Source: Mycolicibacterium porcinum (GTDB lineage Bacteria > Actinomycetota > Actinomycetes > Mycobacteriales > Mycobacteriaceae). Taken from it: DNA of 64,000 nt. Shown here piece by piece: positions 8,299 through 18,913 of the stretch (the stretch's first letter is position 1; the number at the start of each line of letters is the position of its first letter). The notes beneath the pieces were generated by a model. That model had not been told where the DNA came from. It made no database searches and saw only the letters and a list, made by a program, of their open reading frames with translations. Location: positions 247,790 through 311,789 of the forward strand of contig MSTD01000002.1 in the NCBI GenBank assembly GCA_001942045.1, in the 5' to 3' direction. Both the position numbers and the translations under genes were made by a program.

Positions 8299-8754
8299 GT
8301 GACGATGACTGTAGACACTCAGGCGCCAGAAACGTTGACCATCGACGCCGACACTCCCGACGCATTGACCTCCCCGGCCGAGAGCACGCCCGAGAGCAAC
8401 GCGCCCGCCTCCGAAACGCCCGCCTCCGGAGCGCCTGCCGACGACAAGCCCAAGAAGGCGCCGGCCAAAAAGGCACCGGGCAAGAAAGCCAAGACCATCG
8501 AGCTGACCCTGACCGTCACGGGCACCGCCGACGGTGAATGGCACGCAGAACTCAAGCAGGGCACCACCTACCTGGCCCGCAACGTGGCGGTCGCAGCCGC
8601 CGCGGTCTCGCGCGCAGCCAAGGAGCTGCACGAGGACCTCTCCACGCCCATCGACGAAGTCATCGAGGAGGCCCGCTCACAGCAGGCCGCCAAGGTGGCC
8701 GCGCTCGAAGCCGAACTCGAAGCTGCGCGAAAAGTGTTGTCCGACTTGGAGTAA
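8299..8754 (+). CDS. Hypothetical Ala/Pro/Lys-rich protein with C-terminal coiled coil
   Basis: 151 residues in three parts. Residues 1-45 are acidic and rich in Ser, Pro, Thr and Glu. Residues 46-65 are a basic linker of AKKAP-type repeats resembling histone or DNA-binding tails. The remainder is a compact domain (TIELTLTVTGTADGEWHAEL) followed by helices ending in QQAAKVAALEAELEAARKVL, a likely coiled coil. I do not recognise a characterised family; similar proteins seem common in actinobacteria. GAAGGAG precedes the GTG start. An SOS-like box lies upstream and a perfect hairpin downstream, so it is a self-contained unit. Confidence 0.7.
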   Translation: MTMTVDTQAPETLTIDADTPDALTSPAESTPESNAPASETPASGAPADDKPKKAPAKKAPGKKAKTIELTLTVTGTADGEWHAELKQGTTYLARNVAVAAAAVSRAAKELHEDLSTPIDEVIEEARSQQAAKVAALEAELEAARKVLSDLE

Positions 8755-8830
8755 GGTGGACACTGCCATCGGGCGGCCACTTCGGAACCAGCCCGCTCCA
8801 GACTTGCGGAGGCCGTACAACTGTTCATCT

Positions 8831-8861
8831 GGCCGATCGTCAAGATTTTTGACGATCGGCC
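8831..8861 (+). terminator. Intrinsic terminator-like hairpin after the coiled-coil gene
   Basis: A perfect 13-bp stem (GGCCGATCGTCAA at 8831-8843 paired with 8849-8861) has a 5-nt loop and no T-tract behind it. Hairpins without a U-tract are common candidate terminators in mycobacteria. It sits between a + strand gene ending at 8754 and a - strand gene ending at 8918, so it could serve both. Confidence 0.6.
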
Positions 8862-8917
8862 GTGGACGGTGTGCCGGAGGGCCCGGTCACTTGAATTGTC
8901 CTCTCCGACGCCTTTCG

Positions 8918-9232
8918 TCAGGGCGCGGGCGCGAGCGTGTCCGGACACAACTCATGCTGCGCGGCATCCACCATCTGAGGATTTGCCCAGCCGATCAACT
9001 CCCACGACATTAGGACGTTTTCGGGCGTTGAACCGCCGTAGCGGAGCTTGTCGCAGATGGTACGACCGAGCGTCAGCAAGGATGCCGTGGGCAAGAGTTG
9101 GGGCCCCAGCGCCGCGAGATAACTCCCCTCATCGGCGTGGGCGCTTCCTGGCATCACCATTGCTAGGGACGCGAAACTTGCTGCGACGGCGATCGATAGC
9201 TTGATGCGGCGGCTGACCGCTTGGCTTTTCAC
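8918..9232 (-). CDS. DUF732 small secreted protein
   Basis: 104 residues. A lysine/arginine N-terminus and the hydrophobic stretch LSIAVAASFASLAMVMPGSA, ending at AHA-DEG, form a clear Sec signal peptide. The mature part of about 70 residues fits DUF732, a family of small exported mycobacterial proteins: GSYLAALGPQLLP, then the conserved Cys in GRTICDKLRYG and a second Cys near the C-terminus, likely disulfide-bonded. Its function is unknown. It stands alone between a hairpin and an AT-richer gap. Confidence 0.78.
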   Translation of the reverse strand: MKSQAVSRRIKLSIAVAASFASLAMVMPGSAHADEGSYLAALGPQLLPTASLLTLGRTICDKLRYGGSTPENVLMSWELIGWANPQMVDAAQHELCPDTLAPAP

Positions 9233-9530
9233 GAGCGGAACGGTACCGGTCCAATCAGACTTCTCTGTGGCTTTTCAACTAATAATCTGACTGGATCGTC
9301 AATTTTGTGAATTGAGCACGGCCACTTGCCTCACGCAATGGCCGGCACCCATCCCGGATCTGCATCAGTCGGCCGCAGGCGCTCATGTAGGCCATGAAGG
9401 TCGAATCGTGGGTGTCGTCGTCACCGTCGAGCGCTATGTCGTCGCGGGTTCGAGGTAGGTCGATGAAACCCACTCACATGCTTGTGGCGAACTTGGAAAA
9501 TTCGACCGGACTCCAACCTATCAGCAAACG
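9233..9530. other. AT-richer gap between DUF732 gene and tRNA-Ala
   Basis: About 300 bp lacking a convincing gene. The segment around 9260-9310 is clearly less GC-rich than its surroundings. A 64-codon frame on the minus strand (9279-9473) contains an acidic GDDDTHDSTFMAYMSACGR stretch, but it has no recognisable family and no good ribosome-binding site. It may be a gene remnant. No repeat of the tRNA end was found in it. Confidence 0.4.
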
Positions 9531-9567
9531 AAAAAACCCGCCCCGACCAAAGTCAGAGCGGGTTTTC
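9531..9567 (-). terminator. Rho-independent terminator of tRNA-Ala
   Basis: Read on the minus strand, AAAACCCGCTCTGAC and GTCGGGGCGGGTTTTTT form a GC-rich stem of about 11 pairs (one or two imperfect) flanked by A and T runs. It begins 7 bp after the tRNA 3' end. This is the classical terminator shape. Confidence 0.8.
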
Positions 9568-9573
9568 CAAACG

Positions 9574-9646
9574 TGGAGCTAAGGGGATTCGAACCCCTGA
9601 CCCCCACACTGCCAGTGTGGTGCGCTACCAACTGCGCCATAGCCCC
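9574..9646 (-). tRNA. tRNA-Ala (GGC anticodon)
   Basis: A 73-nt cloverleaf on the minus strand. The acceptor stem is GGGGCTA paired with TAGCTCC, and it includes the G3-U70 wobble pair that identifies alanine tRNAs. The anticodon stem CCACA/TGTGG holds the loop CTGGCAG with anticodon GGC. The T arm carries GGTTCGAATCC. The discriminator base is A, and CCA is not encoded. It lies 55 bp downstream of the MFS gene and has its own terminator. Confidence 0.96.
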
Positions 9647-9701
9647 GTTTGTCGTGCCCCACGAAGTTACACCACGGCTACCCCAGGTTCAAAATCGCTG
9701 C

Positions 9702-10960
9702 TCAGGGGACCTCCCCACCGGCCTCCGGACCCAGCGCACGGGCCGGAGTGTGCTCTGCGGAGGGCCGTCCGCGGGTCTCCGGAGCGAAGATCCAGCCCAC
9801 CGCGGCAACCAGCAGGATCACCCCGCTGATCACGAAGGCCCACGAGAACGACAGGTACTGCGCGATCAGCCCGACCAGCAGTGAACCGCCGACCGATCCG
9901 ACGTCGGCCATCATCTGGAACGTCGCCACCGCGGTGCCGCCGCGGGCCTTGTTGCCGATGATGTCGGCCACCGCGGCCTGCTGTGGCGCGGTGAAGATCC
10001 CCGTCGAGAAGCCGGCGATGTAGGCGCTCACCAGAAACAGCGTCAGCCCGTCGGTGAACCCGACCATCACGGTCGATATCCCGGCCGCGGTGAGCCCGAC
10101 GATCAACAGCACCCGTCGCCCCACCCGATCGGACAGGTAGCCACTGGGAATCACCGCGGACACGTTGCCCACGGCGAAGGTGGCCAGCGCCAGCCCCGCC
10201 ATTCCTGGACCGCGGTGCAGCACGTCGACGATGAACAACGGCACCAAGGCAATTCGGAGCCCGAACGCCGACCAGCCGGTGGCGAAGTTCGACAACAGTG
10301 CGGCCCGGTAGGCGGAGTTGCGCAGCGCCGTGCGCACGGTCACCTTCGCGCCTTCGTCGGGCGCGGGCGCCGCCAGCGACGAGTGCCGCAGGCTGATGAA
10401 CACCACCGCGGCGGCCACCAACAGTGCGGCGCCGTAGATCACGAACGGTGCGCTCAAGCCGAGCCCCGCGGTGAGGCTGCCGAGCACCGGCCCACCGACC
10501 GACCCGACCAGGAACGCCGAAGAGAACATGCCGGCCACGCGGCCACGCGCGTCCTCCGGACTCACCCGGATCATCAGGCCCAGGGCTGAGACGAAGAACA
10601 TCGTCGACCCGATGCCGCCCAGCGACCGGAACAACAACAGCTGCCAATACGTCTGCGCGAACGCGCAGGCACCCGTGGTGACGGCAACGATCAGCAGGCC
10701 CCACACATAGATCCGGCGCTCCCCCAACCGCTGGATCAAGATGCCGGTGGCCGGCGCGAAACACAGTCTCATCAGCGCGAACGCGGTGATGACGAAGGTC
10801 GCGGCGCTGATGCTGACGCCGAAGTGCCGCGCATAGGCCGGCAGTACCGGCGCCACCACGCCGTAGCCGAGCGCGATGACCGCGTTGGCGACGATCAGGA
10901 CCCAGACTTCACCAGGCAGCTTCGACTTGGCGACGCTCTGACAGTCGTCCTCCGTAAGGC

Positions 10961-10964
<4 letters not shown>
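9702..10964 (-). CDS. MFS transporter, probable drug/metabolite exporter
   Basis: 420 residues with 12 predicted membrane segments. The MFS signature between helices 2 and 3 is present ([14 protein letters not shown], a variant of GxLaDrxGrkxxl), and [13 protein letters not shown] follows in the second half. The fold resembles drug:H+ antiporters of the 12-TM group. Its ATG overlaps the stop of pgm by 4 bp (ATGA), so it is probably translationally coupled to phosphoglucomutase. That link is unusual for an exporter, and the substrate is unknown. Confidence 0.82.
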
Positions 10965-12595
<1,631 letters not shown>

Positions 12596-12666
12596 AGTTT
12601 CCGATTCTGCTCTCGAACGGATGTCGGTGCCCGGTAGTCGCGCACCAGCCGCCATACTTTTGGCTT

Positions 12667-13065
12667 ATGTTCGGCCACGATCCCCGTGAATTGGCCGCAG
12701 TTTTCATCGGCGGCGCCCTGGGAACCCTCGCCCGCGCCGGCCTGGCTGTCCTCGCGGCACCCGAGCCCGGACATTGGCCATGGCCGACTTTCATCGTGAA
12801 CATCGTCGGCGCGTTTCTGCTGGGGTACTTCACCACGCGCCTGTTGGAGCGGCTGCCGGTGTCCAGTTACCGGAGGCCACTGTTGGGCACCGGCGTGTGC
12901 GGCGGGTTGACCACGTTCTCGACGATGCAGGTCGAGACGGTGACGATGCTCGAGCACGGCAACTGGGCATTGGCGGCCGGCTACACCGCCGCCAGCATCG
13001 CGGCCGGTCTGCTCGCGGTGGCGATCGCGACCGCACTCGTACGGCGGGCGTCGGTGAGCCGGTGA
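12667..13065 (+). CDS. crcB: CrcB/Fluc fluoride ion channel subunit 1
   Basis: 132 residues with four membrane segments. Fluc signatures are present: [12 protein letters not shown] early, the polar [17 protein letters not shown] helix with its conserved Asn, and [17 protein letters not shown] with the Thr-Thr-Phe-Ser break that lines the pore. Fluc channels expel fluoride as dual-topology dimers. The next gene is a second, divergent Fluc, which suggests a heterodimer with one subunit in each orientation. Only 71 bp separate it from divergent pgm. Confidence 0.92.
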   Translation: MFGHDPRELAAVFIGGALGTLARAGLAVLAAPEPGHWPWPTFIVNIVGAFLLGYFTTRLLERLPVSSYRRPLLGTGVCGGLTTFSTMQVETVTMLEHGNWALAAGYTAASIAAGLLAVAIATALVRRASVSR

Positions 13066-13427
13066 CCGCGCTCATCTGGACGGGCGTGATGCTGCTGGGC
13101 GGCGTCGGGGCGGTCTGCCGGTTCCTGCTCGACCGCGCGGTCACCGCCCGGCACTCGCGGGGGTTCCCGTTCGGCACCCTGGCGGTCAACCTCAGCGGCG
13201 CTTTTCTGCTCGGGTTCCTCGGCGGTCTGGCTCTGGATCGGCACGCCGCACTGCTGGCCGGTACCGCTTTCGTCGGCTCGTACACGACGTTCTCCACCTG
13301 GATGTTGGAGACGCAACGGCTGGGTGAGGAGCGCCGGATCTGGCCCGCGGTGAGCAATATCGTCGTCAGCGTGGCACTCGGCCTGGCCGCGGCGTGGCTG
13401 GGCATGATGGTGGGAGGCCGGTTGTGA
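13062..13427 (+). CDS. crcB: CrcB/Fluc fluoride ion channel subunit 2
   Basis: 121 residues, four membrane segments. It keeps [28 protein letters not shown] and [17 protein letters not shown], matching subunit 1 motif for motif while differing elsewhere. The GTG start overlaps the previous stop (GTGA) and its own stop overlaps the next start (GTGA), so three proteins are made from one tightly coupled message. Paired fluc genes in other bacteria encode the two halves of an antiparallel heterodimer, which is the likely arrangement here. Confidence 0.92.
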   Translation: MTALIWTGVMLLGGVGAVCRFLLDRAVTARHSRGFPFGTLAVNLSGAFLLGFLGGLALDRHAALLAGTAFVGSYTTFSTWMLETQRLGEERRIWPAVSNIVVSVALGLAAAWLGMMVGGRL

Positions 13428-14497
13428 GCACCACCGACTACCTCAAGCTGACCGCGTACTTCGCCGAGCGGCTCCGCCACGAGCGGCGCTTCGTCGCCGA
13501 TGCACTGCTCGACCTGTACGGCGACAGCGACATCGCGATCAGCGTGATGCTGCGCGGAATCTCCAGCTTCGGCCCACACCATCATCTGCGCACCGACGAG
13601 ACGCTGAGCGCCTCGGAGGATCCCCCGATCGCCATCGCCGCCGTCGATGCTGCCGACAAGATCGCCGCCCTGGCCGAGCAGACCGTGACGCTGATCCCCC
13701 GTGGCCTGATCACCGTGGAACGCGCCCAATTGATCCGCCGCGAGTCTCCCGCGCCGACCGTGACCGACACCTGCAAGCTGACGGTGTATGTCGGCCGTCA
13801 TCAGCGGGTCCGTGGCGTTCCGGCCTACCGCGCGGTGTGCGATCTGCTGCACCGGCGCGGTTTCGCGGGAGCCACCGTATTTCTCGGGGTTGACGGCACC
13901 GCACACGGCCAGCGCCGACGCGCCGCATTCTTCAGCCGCAACACCGAAGTGCCGCTCATGATCATCGGCCTCGGCACCGGCGCACAGGTGAACGCCGTGC
14001 TCGGTGAACTCACCGAGCTTCTGGAGAACAACCCGCTGCTCACCGTCGAGCGCGCGCAGCTGTGCAAACGGGGCGGTCAACTGCTGACCCGCCCGGCCGA
14101 GCTTCCGGACACCGACGCCCAGGGTCTGCCGCTGTGGCAGAAGCTGATGGTGCACACGTCCGAGACCGCGCACCACGACGGGGTGCCCGTCCATCGCGCG
14201 ATCGTCCGTGCCTTACTGCAATCCCGCGCGACCGGTGGCGCGACTGTCCTGCGCGGGGCCTGGGGGTTCGGCGGCCAGGACGAGCCGCACGGGGACAAGC
14301 TTTTTCAATTCGGACGGCAGGTGCCGGTGACGACCATCGTGGTGGACACCCCGCGCCGGATCGCGGCAGCCTTCGAGATCGTCGACGAAATCACCCGCGA
14401 GCATGGCGTGGTGAGCGCCGAGATGGTGCCTTCGGCAACGGTTGTCGATGCCGGACGCCGGCACGGCGGGACCGGTCTGGCGCGGTTCCGTTACTGA
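13424..14497 (+). CDS. Triple DUF190 (PII-like) protein in the fluoride-channel operon
   Basis: 357 residues made of three consecutive DUF190 units. They start near residues 4 (YLKLTAYFAERLRHERRFVA), 110 (CKLTVYVGRHQRVRGVPAY) and about 238 (WQKLMVHTSETAHHDGVPVH). Each has the family's central hydrophobic strand: AISVMLRGISSFG, GATVFLGVDG and GATVLRGAWGFGG. DUF190 domains adopt a GlnB/PII-like ferredoxin fold and normally occur singly, so one chain here could mimic a PII trimer. The start is the GTG at 13424 overlapping the Fluc stop. It corresponds to M. tuberculosis Rv3071 by position. A sensor or regulator of the channel is inferred, not shown. Confidence 0.82.
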   Translation: MSTTDYLKLTAYFAERLRHERRFVADALLDLYGDSDIAISVMLRGISSFGPHHHLRTDETLSASEDPPIAIAAVDAADKIAALAEQTVTLIPRGLITVERAQLIRRESPAPTVTDTCKLTVYVGRHQRVRGVPAYRAVCDLLHRRGFAGATVFLGVDGTAHGQRRRAAFFSRNTEVPLMIIGLGTGAQVNAVLGELTELLENNPLLTVERAQLCKRGGQLLTRPAELPDTDAQGLPLWQKLMVHTSETAHHDGVPVHRAIVRALLQSRATGGATVLRGAWGFGGQDEPHGDKLFQFGRQVPVTTIVVDTPRRIAAAFEIVDEITREHGVVSAEMVPSATVVDAGRRHGGTGLARFRY

Positions 14498-14509
14498 TTT
14501 CACAGGCAG

Positions 14510-14528
14510 CCGGGTAAGGCTAGCCTAG
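14510..14528 (+). promoter_or_regulatory. IdeR-like iron box upstream of mbtL
   Basis: The 19-mer CCGGGTAAGGCTAGCCTAG matches the IdeR consensus TTAGGTTAGGCTAACCTAA at 13 positions, including the whole GGCTA core and the right-hand CCTA. It ends 29 bp before the mbtL ATG. IdeR with Fe2+ represses mycobactin genes in mycobacteria, so this is the expected site. Confidence 0.65.
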
Positions 14529-14557
14529 CTTTCCTTTGCCGTGTACCGTGCCACCCC

Positions 14558-14827
14558 ATGCAGTCGACAACACCCGAAGCGGTCAGCGCCGCCCTCACCG
14601 AGATCCTTCGCGACGACATGAACGTCGATGTCCGCCGGGTGACCAGGGAGTCCCGACTCATCGACGACGTCGGCCTGGACTCGGTGGCATTCGCCGTCGG
14701 CATGGTCGCGATCGAGGACAAGCTCGGAGTCGCGCTGTCCGAAGAAGACCTGCTCAGCTGCGACACCGTCGGCGATCTCGAGGCGGCCATCCTGGCGAAA
14801 GTGCCTGCCGCGCAGAGCAGCCAGTGA
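14558..14827 (+). CDS. mbtL: Mycobactin acyl carrier protein MbtL
   Basis: 89 residues. The phosphopantetheine site is Ser41 in [15 protein letters not shown], and the four-helix acyl carrier pattern is complete. MbtL carries the fatty acyl chain that becomes the lipid arm of mycobactin. It receives the chain from MbtM and presents it to MbtN for desaturation and MbtK for transfer. Its stop overlaps the start of mbtM. An IdeR-like box lies just upstream. Confidence 0.9.
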   Translation: MQSTTPEAVSAALTEILRDDMNVDVRRVTRESRLIDDVGLDSVAFAVGMVAIEDKLGVALSEEDLLSCDTVGDLEAAILAKVPAAQSSQ

Positions 14828-16398
14828 GCGTGCTGGCCACGGCGCTCGCGGCGTCGCTGACCACCACCGACGCCGACCTCGTGGTGTACGACCTCGAGAC
14901 CCGCGACTGGACGCGCCATCCGTGGGGCCAGGTGTACGCGCGCGCCGAGAACGTCGCCGAACAGATCGGCCAGGACGGTTCGACCGCGGTCGGGGTGGTC
15001 GGTGAGCCCACCGTGGAGAGCATCGCGGCGGTCCTCGGCGCCCTTCTGGCCGGCGCGGCCCTGTCCGTATTACCCGGCCCGATCCGGGGTGCGGACGCCG
15101 ATACGTGGGCGCAGGCCACGGTGAACCGATTCGCCGGCATCGGCGTGGGCACCGTGTTCAGCCACGGCGGCTACCTGGAGCTGCTGCAGACGGTCGAGAC
15201 CCCACTGAGGCTCCACGACGTCGCGGTCGTCGCGCATGCTCAACGCTCCACCACGCTGCCGCTGGGAACCGGCAAGCTAGCCGTCCTACAGGGGACGGCC
15301 GGCTCGACCGGCACGCCCCGCACCGCGCAGCTGACGCCGGCGGCGGTACTGGCCAATCTGCGTGGCCTCAGCGAGCGGATCAGCCTGTCGGACAGCGATA
15401 TCGGCTGCTCGTGGCTGCCCCTGTACCACGACATGGGGCTGACCTTCCTGCTGGCTGGAGCGCTCGGTGGGATCGAGGTGTGGCAGGCCCCGACCATCGC
15501 TTTCGCGGCCTCGCCGTTCAGCTGGGTGCGCTGGCTGACTGAGAGCCGCGCCAGCCTGACCGCCGCACCGAACATGGCCTACGGTCTGATCGGCAAGTAC
15601 TCCAAGCGCCTGACCGATCTGGACCTGTCGGCGGTTCGGTTCGCACTCAACGGCGGCGAGCCGGTGGACTGCGAGGCGACGATCCGCTTCGGCACCGAAC
15701 TGTCCCGCTTCGGCTTCAGCCCCGGCGCTCTGTCACCGTCGTACGGCATGGCCGAATCGTCCTGTGCGGTCACGGTTCCCGTGCCCGGGCTCGGGGTGTT
15801 GCTGGACGAGATCACCGTCACCACGGACGCCGGGTCCAACCGGCAGCAACTCGCGGTCCTCGGTGACGCCATTCCCGGCATGGAAGTACGCCTGCGGCCG
15901 AGCGAGGACAACGCGGGCATCGTCGGCCGCGAGGTGGGCGAGGTCGAGATCCGCGGCACGTCGATGATGTCGGGCTACCTCGGCCAGACCCCACTGAACC
16001 CCGGCGACTGGTTCGCCACCGGCGACCTCGGCTATTTCGTCGACGGCGGCCTGGTAGTGTGCGGGCGCACCAAAGAACTGATCACGGTGGCCGGGCGCAA
16101 CATCTTCCCCACCGAGATCGAGCGAGTTGCCGCTCAGGTCAAGGGTGTTCGCGAAGGCGCCGTCGTGGCCGTGGGCGCCGGCGAGAAGTCGGTTCGCTCC
16201 GGCCTGGTGATCGCGGCGGAGTTCCGTGGAACCGACGAGGCCGAGGCCCGCAGCCAGGTTATCCAGCAGGTGGCATCCGAGTGCGGCATCGTGCCCGCTG
16301 ACGTGGTGTTCCTGGAGCCGGGGTCACTCCCCCGCACCTCCTCGGGCAAGCTGCGCCGCCTGGAGGTCAAACGACAATTGGAGGCAGCGAAGTCATGA
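14824..16398 (+). CDS. mbtM: Long-chain fatty acyl-AMP ligase MbtM (FadD33)
   Basis: 524 residues beginning at GTGAGCGTGCTGGCC, which overlaps the mbtL stop. It belongs to the adenylate-forming fold: [12 protein letters not shown] is the P-loop-like motif, [13 protein letters not shown] follows, then [10 protein letters not shown] and the hinge [16 protein letters not shown]. The catalytic lysine is near the end in [12 protein letters not shown]. It activates a fatty acid as acyl-AMP and loads it onto MbtL without CoA. Order and overlap with mbtL and mbtN match M. tuberculosis Rv1344-Rv1346. Confidence 0.92.
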   Translation: MSVLATALAASLTTTDADLVVYDLETRDWTRHPWGQVYARAENVAEQIGQDGSTAVGVVGEPTVESIAAVLGALLAGAALSVLPGPIRGADADTWAQATVNRFAGIGVGTVFSHGGYLELLQTVETPLRLHDVAVVAHAQRSTTLPLGTGKLAVLQGTAGSTGTPRTAQLTPAAVLANLRGLSERISLSDSDIGCSWLPLYHDMGLTFLLAGALGGIEVWQAPTIAFAASPFSWVRWLTESRASLTAAPNMAYGLIGKYSKRLTDLDLSAVRFALNGGEPVDCEATIRFGTELSRFGFSPGALSPSYGMAESSCAVTVPVPGLGVLLDEITVTTDAGSNRQQLAVLGDAIPGMEVRLRPSEDNAGIVGREVGEVEIRGTSMMSGYLGQTPLNPGDWFATGDLGYFVDGGLVVCGRTKELITVAGRNIFPTEIERVAAQVKGVREGAVVAVGAGEKSVRSGLVIAAEFRGTDEAEARSQVIQQVASECGIVPADVVFLEPGSLPRTSSGKLRRLEVKRQLEAAKS

Positions 16399-17570
16399 CC
16401 ACGCTCACGCCCACGCCGACTCCGGCCACCACCTCGATCGGCGAGTACCGCGACCTGCTGGACCGGGTGTTCGACGATCAGGTCAAGGCGTGGACCGCCG
16501 AAGCTGAAGAGACCGAAAGCTTTCCGCGCCGGCTCATCGAGCACCTCGGTCGCAACGGGGTGTTCAGCGAGAAGTGGGGCGACGGGCAGCAACCCGATGT
16601 GGCCAAGCTGGTCGAGTTGGCCTTCGCGCTGGGCCGCACCGGTTCCTCGGGCATCGGCGTCGGTGTCAGCCTGCACGACTCGGCCATCGCCCTGCTGCGT
16701 CGCTTCGGCAAAACGGACCATCTGCGCACCATCTGCGAACAGGCTGTCCGCGGCGAAGCCGTGCTGTGCATCGCGGCCTCCGAGGAATCCGGGGGTTCGG
16801 ACCTGCAGATCGTGGAGACCGAAGTCCGAACAGCCCGCGACGGATTCGAGATCAAGGGAATCAAGAAGTTCGTCTCCCTGTCGACGATCGCCGACCACAT
16901 CATGGTGGTGGCCCGCAACGTCGACCACGATCCGACCAGCCGGCACGGCAACGTCGTCGTCATCGCCGTCCCGACGTCGGCGGTTGAGATCCAGACGCCC
17001 TACCGCAAGGTCGGCAACGGGCCCCTGGCCACCGCGGCCGTGCACATCGACACCTGGGTGCCCGCCGACCATCTGGTGGCGCGGGCCGGCACCGGGCTCG
17101 CGGCGATCTCCTGGGGCCTGGCCCACGAACGCATGTCGATCGCCGGACAGGTGGCCGCCGGATCTCAGCGCATCCTGGGAATCACGTTGGCGCGCATGAT
17201 GAAACGCCGGCAGTTCGGTCACACCCTCTACGAGCACCAGGCGCTGCGGATGCGGATCGCCGATCTGCAGGCCCGCGTCGATCTGCTGCGCTACGCACTG
17301 GCCGGGGCGGCCGCGCAGGGCAAGCTCGATCTCCGGGCTGCCGCGGCCTTCAAAGTGACCGCGGCGCGGTTGGGCGAAGAGGTGGCATCGGAGTGCATGC
17401 ACATCTTCGGCGGCTCCGGCTATCTCGTCGACGAGACACCGCTGGGCAAGTGGTGGCGCGACATGAAGCTGGCCCGCGTCGGCGGCGGCACCGATGAGGT
17501 GCTCTGGGAGCTGGTGGCCGCCGCGATGAAGCCGGATTACGACGGCTACCTTGAATTCTCCGGGGCGTGA
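16395..17570 (+). CDS. mbtN: Acyl-ACP dehydrogenase MbtN (FadE14)
   Basis: 391 residues with the acyl-CoA dehydrogenase fold: N-terminal helices, a central beta domain containing [12 protein letters not shown] and [14 protein letters not shown], and C-terminal helices with [20 protein letters not shown] and [12 protein letters not shown]. In the mycobactin pathway MbtN introduces the alpha-beta double bond into the acyl chain on MbtL. The ATG overlaps the mbtM stop by 4 bp, completing the mbtL-mbtM-mbtN operon. It converges with mbtK, ending 29 bp before the mbtK stop. Confidence 0.9.
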   Translation: MTTLTPTPTPATTSIGEYRDLLDRVFDDQVKAWTAEAEETESFPRRLIEHLGRNGVFSEKWGDGQQPDVAKLVELAFALGRTGSSGIGVGVSLHDSAIALLRRFGKTDHLRTICEQAVRGEAVLCIAASEESGGSDLQIVETEVRTARDGFEIKGIKKFVSLSTIADHIMVVARNVDHDPTSRHGNVVVIAVPTSAVEIQTPYRKVGNGPLATAAVHIDTWVPADHLVARAGTGLAAISWGLAHERMSIAGQVAAGSQRILGITLARMMKRRQFGHTLYEHQALRMRIADLQARVDLLRYALAGAAAQGKLDLRAAAAFKVTAARLGEEVASECMHIFGGSGYLVDETPLGKWWRDMKLARVGGGTDEVLWELVAAAMKPDYDGYLEFSGA

Positions 17571-17599
17571 ATTCGCGCGAGCCTGAACCGGTTGTCCGG

Positions 17600-18250
17600 T
17601 TACCCGGCGGCGCCGAGCGCGTCGTCGGGTGTACGCGGCAGCGCGTACAGGGCCATCCGCCGGTTGGACATCTGGTGCTCGCCCAGGAATTCACACCCGG
17701 CCCATTCGCACACCCGCCGCGCGCCGGCATTGCGGTGATCCGGATCGAACATGATCCGCCGGCAGTTCGGTTCGAGTTCGAACACGTTGGCCACGATGCG
17801 CGGCAACAGCATCGGGCCGATGCCGCGGTTGACGAATCTCAGATCGGCGATCGCGGCGTGCATGCCGATGTCATGTCGATCGGCGGCGTAGCGGGGCGCG
17901 ATCGAGTCCTTGGCCGCCCGGTACAGCTCGATGTAACCGACGGGCTTACCGCGGAAGCTCGCGATGAACGGCCGTGAGTATTCACCGTCAAGCTGGGCCT
18001 GCAGGTACCGGCGCCACCGCTCCGGCTCCCAGTCGTACTCCCAGGCTTCCACCAGGTGCGGACGGTTCATCCACTCCGACACCAACTCGGCATCGGCGCC
18101 GGCGTCGACGACCCGGATGTCGTACGGCTCGGCCAGGACCGGGGTGGGCGGAGCGGCGACGGCGCGCACCTCGTCGGTGATGTCGGTCAGCTCCCGCTTG
18201 AGCACGGGGGTTCCTGGCAAGTCGGTCACGTCGGTATCGATATCGCTCAT
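17600..18250 (-). CDS. mbtK: Mycobactin lysine N-acyltransferase MbtK
   Basis: 216 residues of the GNAT fold, close to the 210 residues of the M. tuberculosis enzyme. The catalytic histidine is H131 in [30 protein letters not shown] supplies the acetyl-CoA-like binding loop, and [18 protein letters not shown] is the family's C-terminal motif. It transfers the acyl chain from MbtL to the epsilon-amino of the mycobactin lysine. It is transcribed toward mbtN with its own IdeR-like box, as for Rv1347c. The irtA/irtB transporter genes that follow in M. tuberculosis are absent here. Confidence 0.92.
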   Translation of the reverse strand: MSDIDTDVTDLPGTPVLKRELTDITDEVRAVAAPPTPVLAEPYDIRVVDAGADAELVSEWMNRPHLVEAWEYDWEPERWRRYLQAQLDGEYSRPFIASFRGKPVGYIELYRAAKDSIAPRYAADRHDIGMHAAIADLRFVNRGIGPMLLPRIVANVFELEPNCRRIMFDPDHRNAGARRVCEWAGCEFLGEHQMSNRRMALYALPRTPDDALGAAG

Positions 18251-18276
18251 TTGAGCGCCGAGCCTACCGTAGCGAG

Positions 18277-18295
18277 TGAGGGTAGGTTTACCTTC
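18277..18295 (-). promoter_or_regulatory. IdeR-like iron box upstream of mbtK
   Basis: TGAGGGTAGGTTTACCTTC on the plus strand matches the IdeR consensus at 13 of 19 positions, with the palindromic core GTAGGTTTACC. It lies 27 bp before the mbtK start and also just past the DUF488 stop. With the box at 14510 it would place both arms of the locus under iron control. Confidence 0.6.
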
Positions 18296-18311
18296 CTCCC
18301 CGCGATCGATG

Positions 18312-18671
18312 TCAGGCCAGCAGCTTCGCCAGCACGGTCAGGTGACTGAGCTCGACTTCACGGGTGGCGGTCACCAATGTCACCGGGCCGTCGCCGACCA
18401 TCGCCCGCAACTCGTCGAAGGCCGCGGCCTCCTCGCCGGCCTGCAGCTCCTGGGTGTAGCGCGCGACGAACTCGTCGTAGCGTTCCGGCTTGTGGTCGTA
18501 CCAGTGCCGCAACTCCGTGGACGGGGCCACTGCGGGCAGCCAGCGCCCCACCCGCGGATCGGTCTTCTTCAAGCCCCTGGGCCAGAGCCGGTCGACCAGG
18601 ACTCGCTGCCCCTCGTCCGGTTCGGGCTCGGTGTACACCCGGGCCACCCGCACACGGTGTTTCTCGGCCAT
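18312..18671 (-). CDS. DUF488 family protein
   Basis: 119 residues. It has the DUF488 signature [13 protein letters not shown] near residue 24, [12 protein letters not shown] in the middle, and [14 protein letters not shown] near the end. The family is widespread and uncharacterised, sometimes found beside oxidative-stress genes. The M. tuberculosis counterpart by neighbourhood is Rv3073c. It begins 26 bp from a divergent small gene. Function unknown. Confidence 0.85.
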   Translation of the reverse strand: MAEKHRVRVARVYTEPEPDEGQRVLVDRLWPRGLKKTDPRVGRWLPAVAPSTELRHWYDHKPERYDEFVARYTQELQAGEEAAAFDELRAMVGDGPVTLVTATREVELSHLTVLAKLLA

Positions 18672-18697
18672 GACATGCCATGGTAGGAGGCATGAGC

Positions 18698-18898
18698 ATG
18701 GATCGGGTGGAGGATTTGCGGCGCTGGGAAGATTCCGGTGCCCACTGGCGCGTCCTCACCCGCACCGCGGACAGCCTCACGATCGCGTTGCTGCGATGGG
18801 ACGGCGGCGAGGAAGTGGACCGGTTCACCTCCACCGATCCGCGCCTGCTCGATTTCGTCGGCGCCCGTACGTCCAGCGAGGATCCCGCCCAGGCGTAG
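18698..18898 (+). CDS. Small conserved hypothetical protein (66 aa)
   Basis: 66 residues: MDRVEDLRRWEDSGAHWRVL followed by a short beta-rich stretch (LTIALLRWDGGEEVDRFTS) and LLDFVGAR. It looks like a compact soluble domain, and similar small proteins are, I believe, common in actinobacteria. I know no function. The ATG at 18698 is chosen because AGGAGG at 18685-18690 is 7 bp away; the ATG at 18692 is too close. It is divergent from the DUF488 gene, and the two starts share one short promoter region. Confidence 0.7.
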   Translation: MDRVEDLRRWEDSGAHWRVLTRTADSLTIALLRWDGGEEVDRFTSTDPRLLDFVGARTSSEDPAQA

Positions 18899-18913
18899 CC
18901 GCCGAGGTGCCGG

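Noticed and set aside
9279..9473. 64-codon minus-strand gene
   Set aside because: No ribosome site or family; kept only as a comment on the gap.
9574..9646. Integration attachment site at tRNA-Ala
   Set aside because: No second copy of the tRNA 3' end and no integrase gene were found in the window.
12596..12666. Fluoride riboswitch before the fluoride-channel genes
   Set aside because: Only 71 bp separate the divergent starts and no fluoride-aptamer core was recognised.
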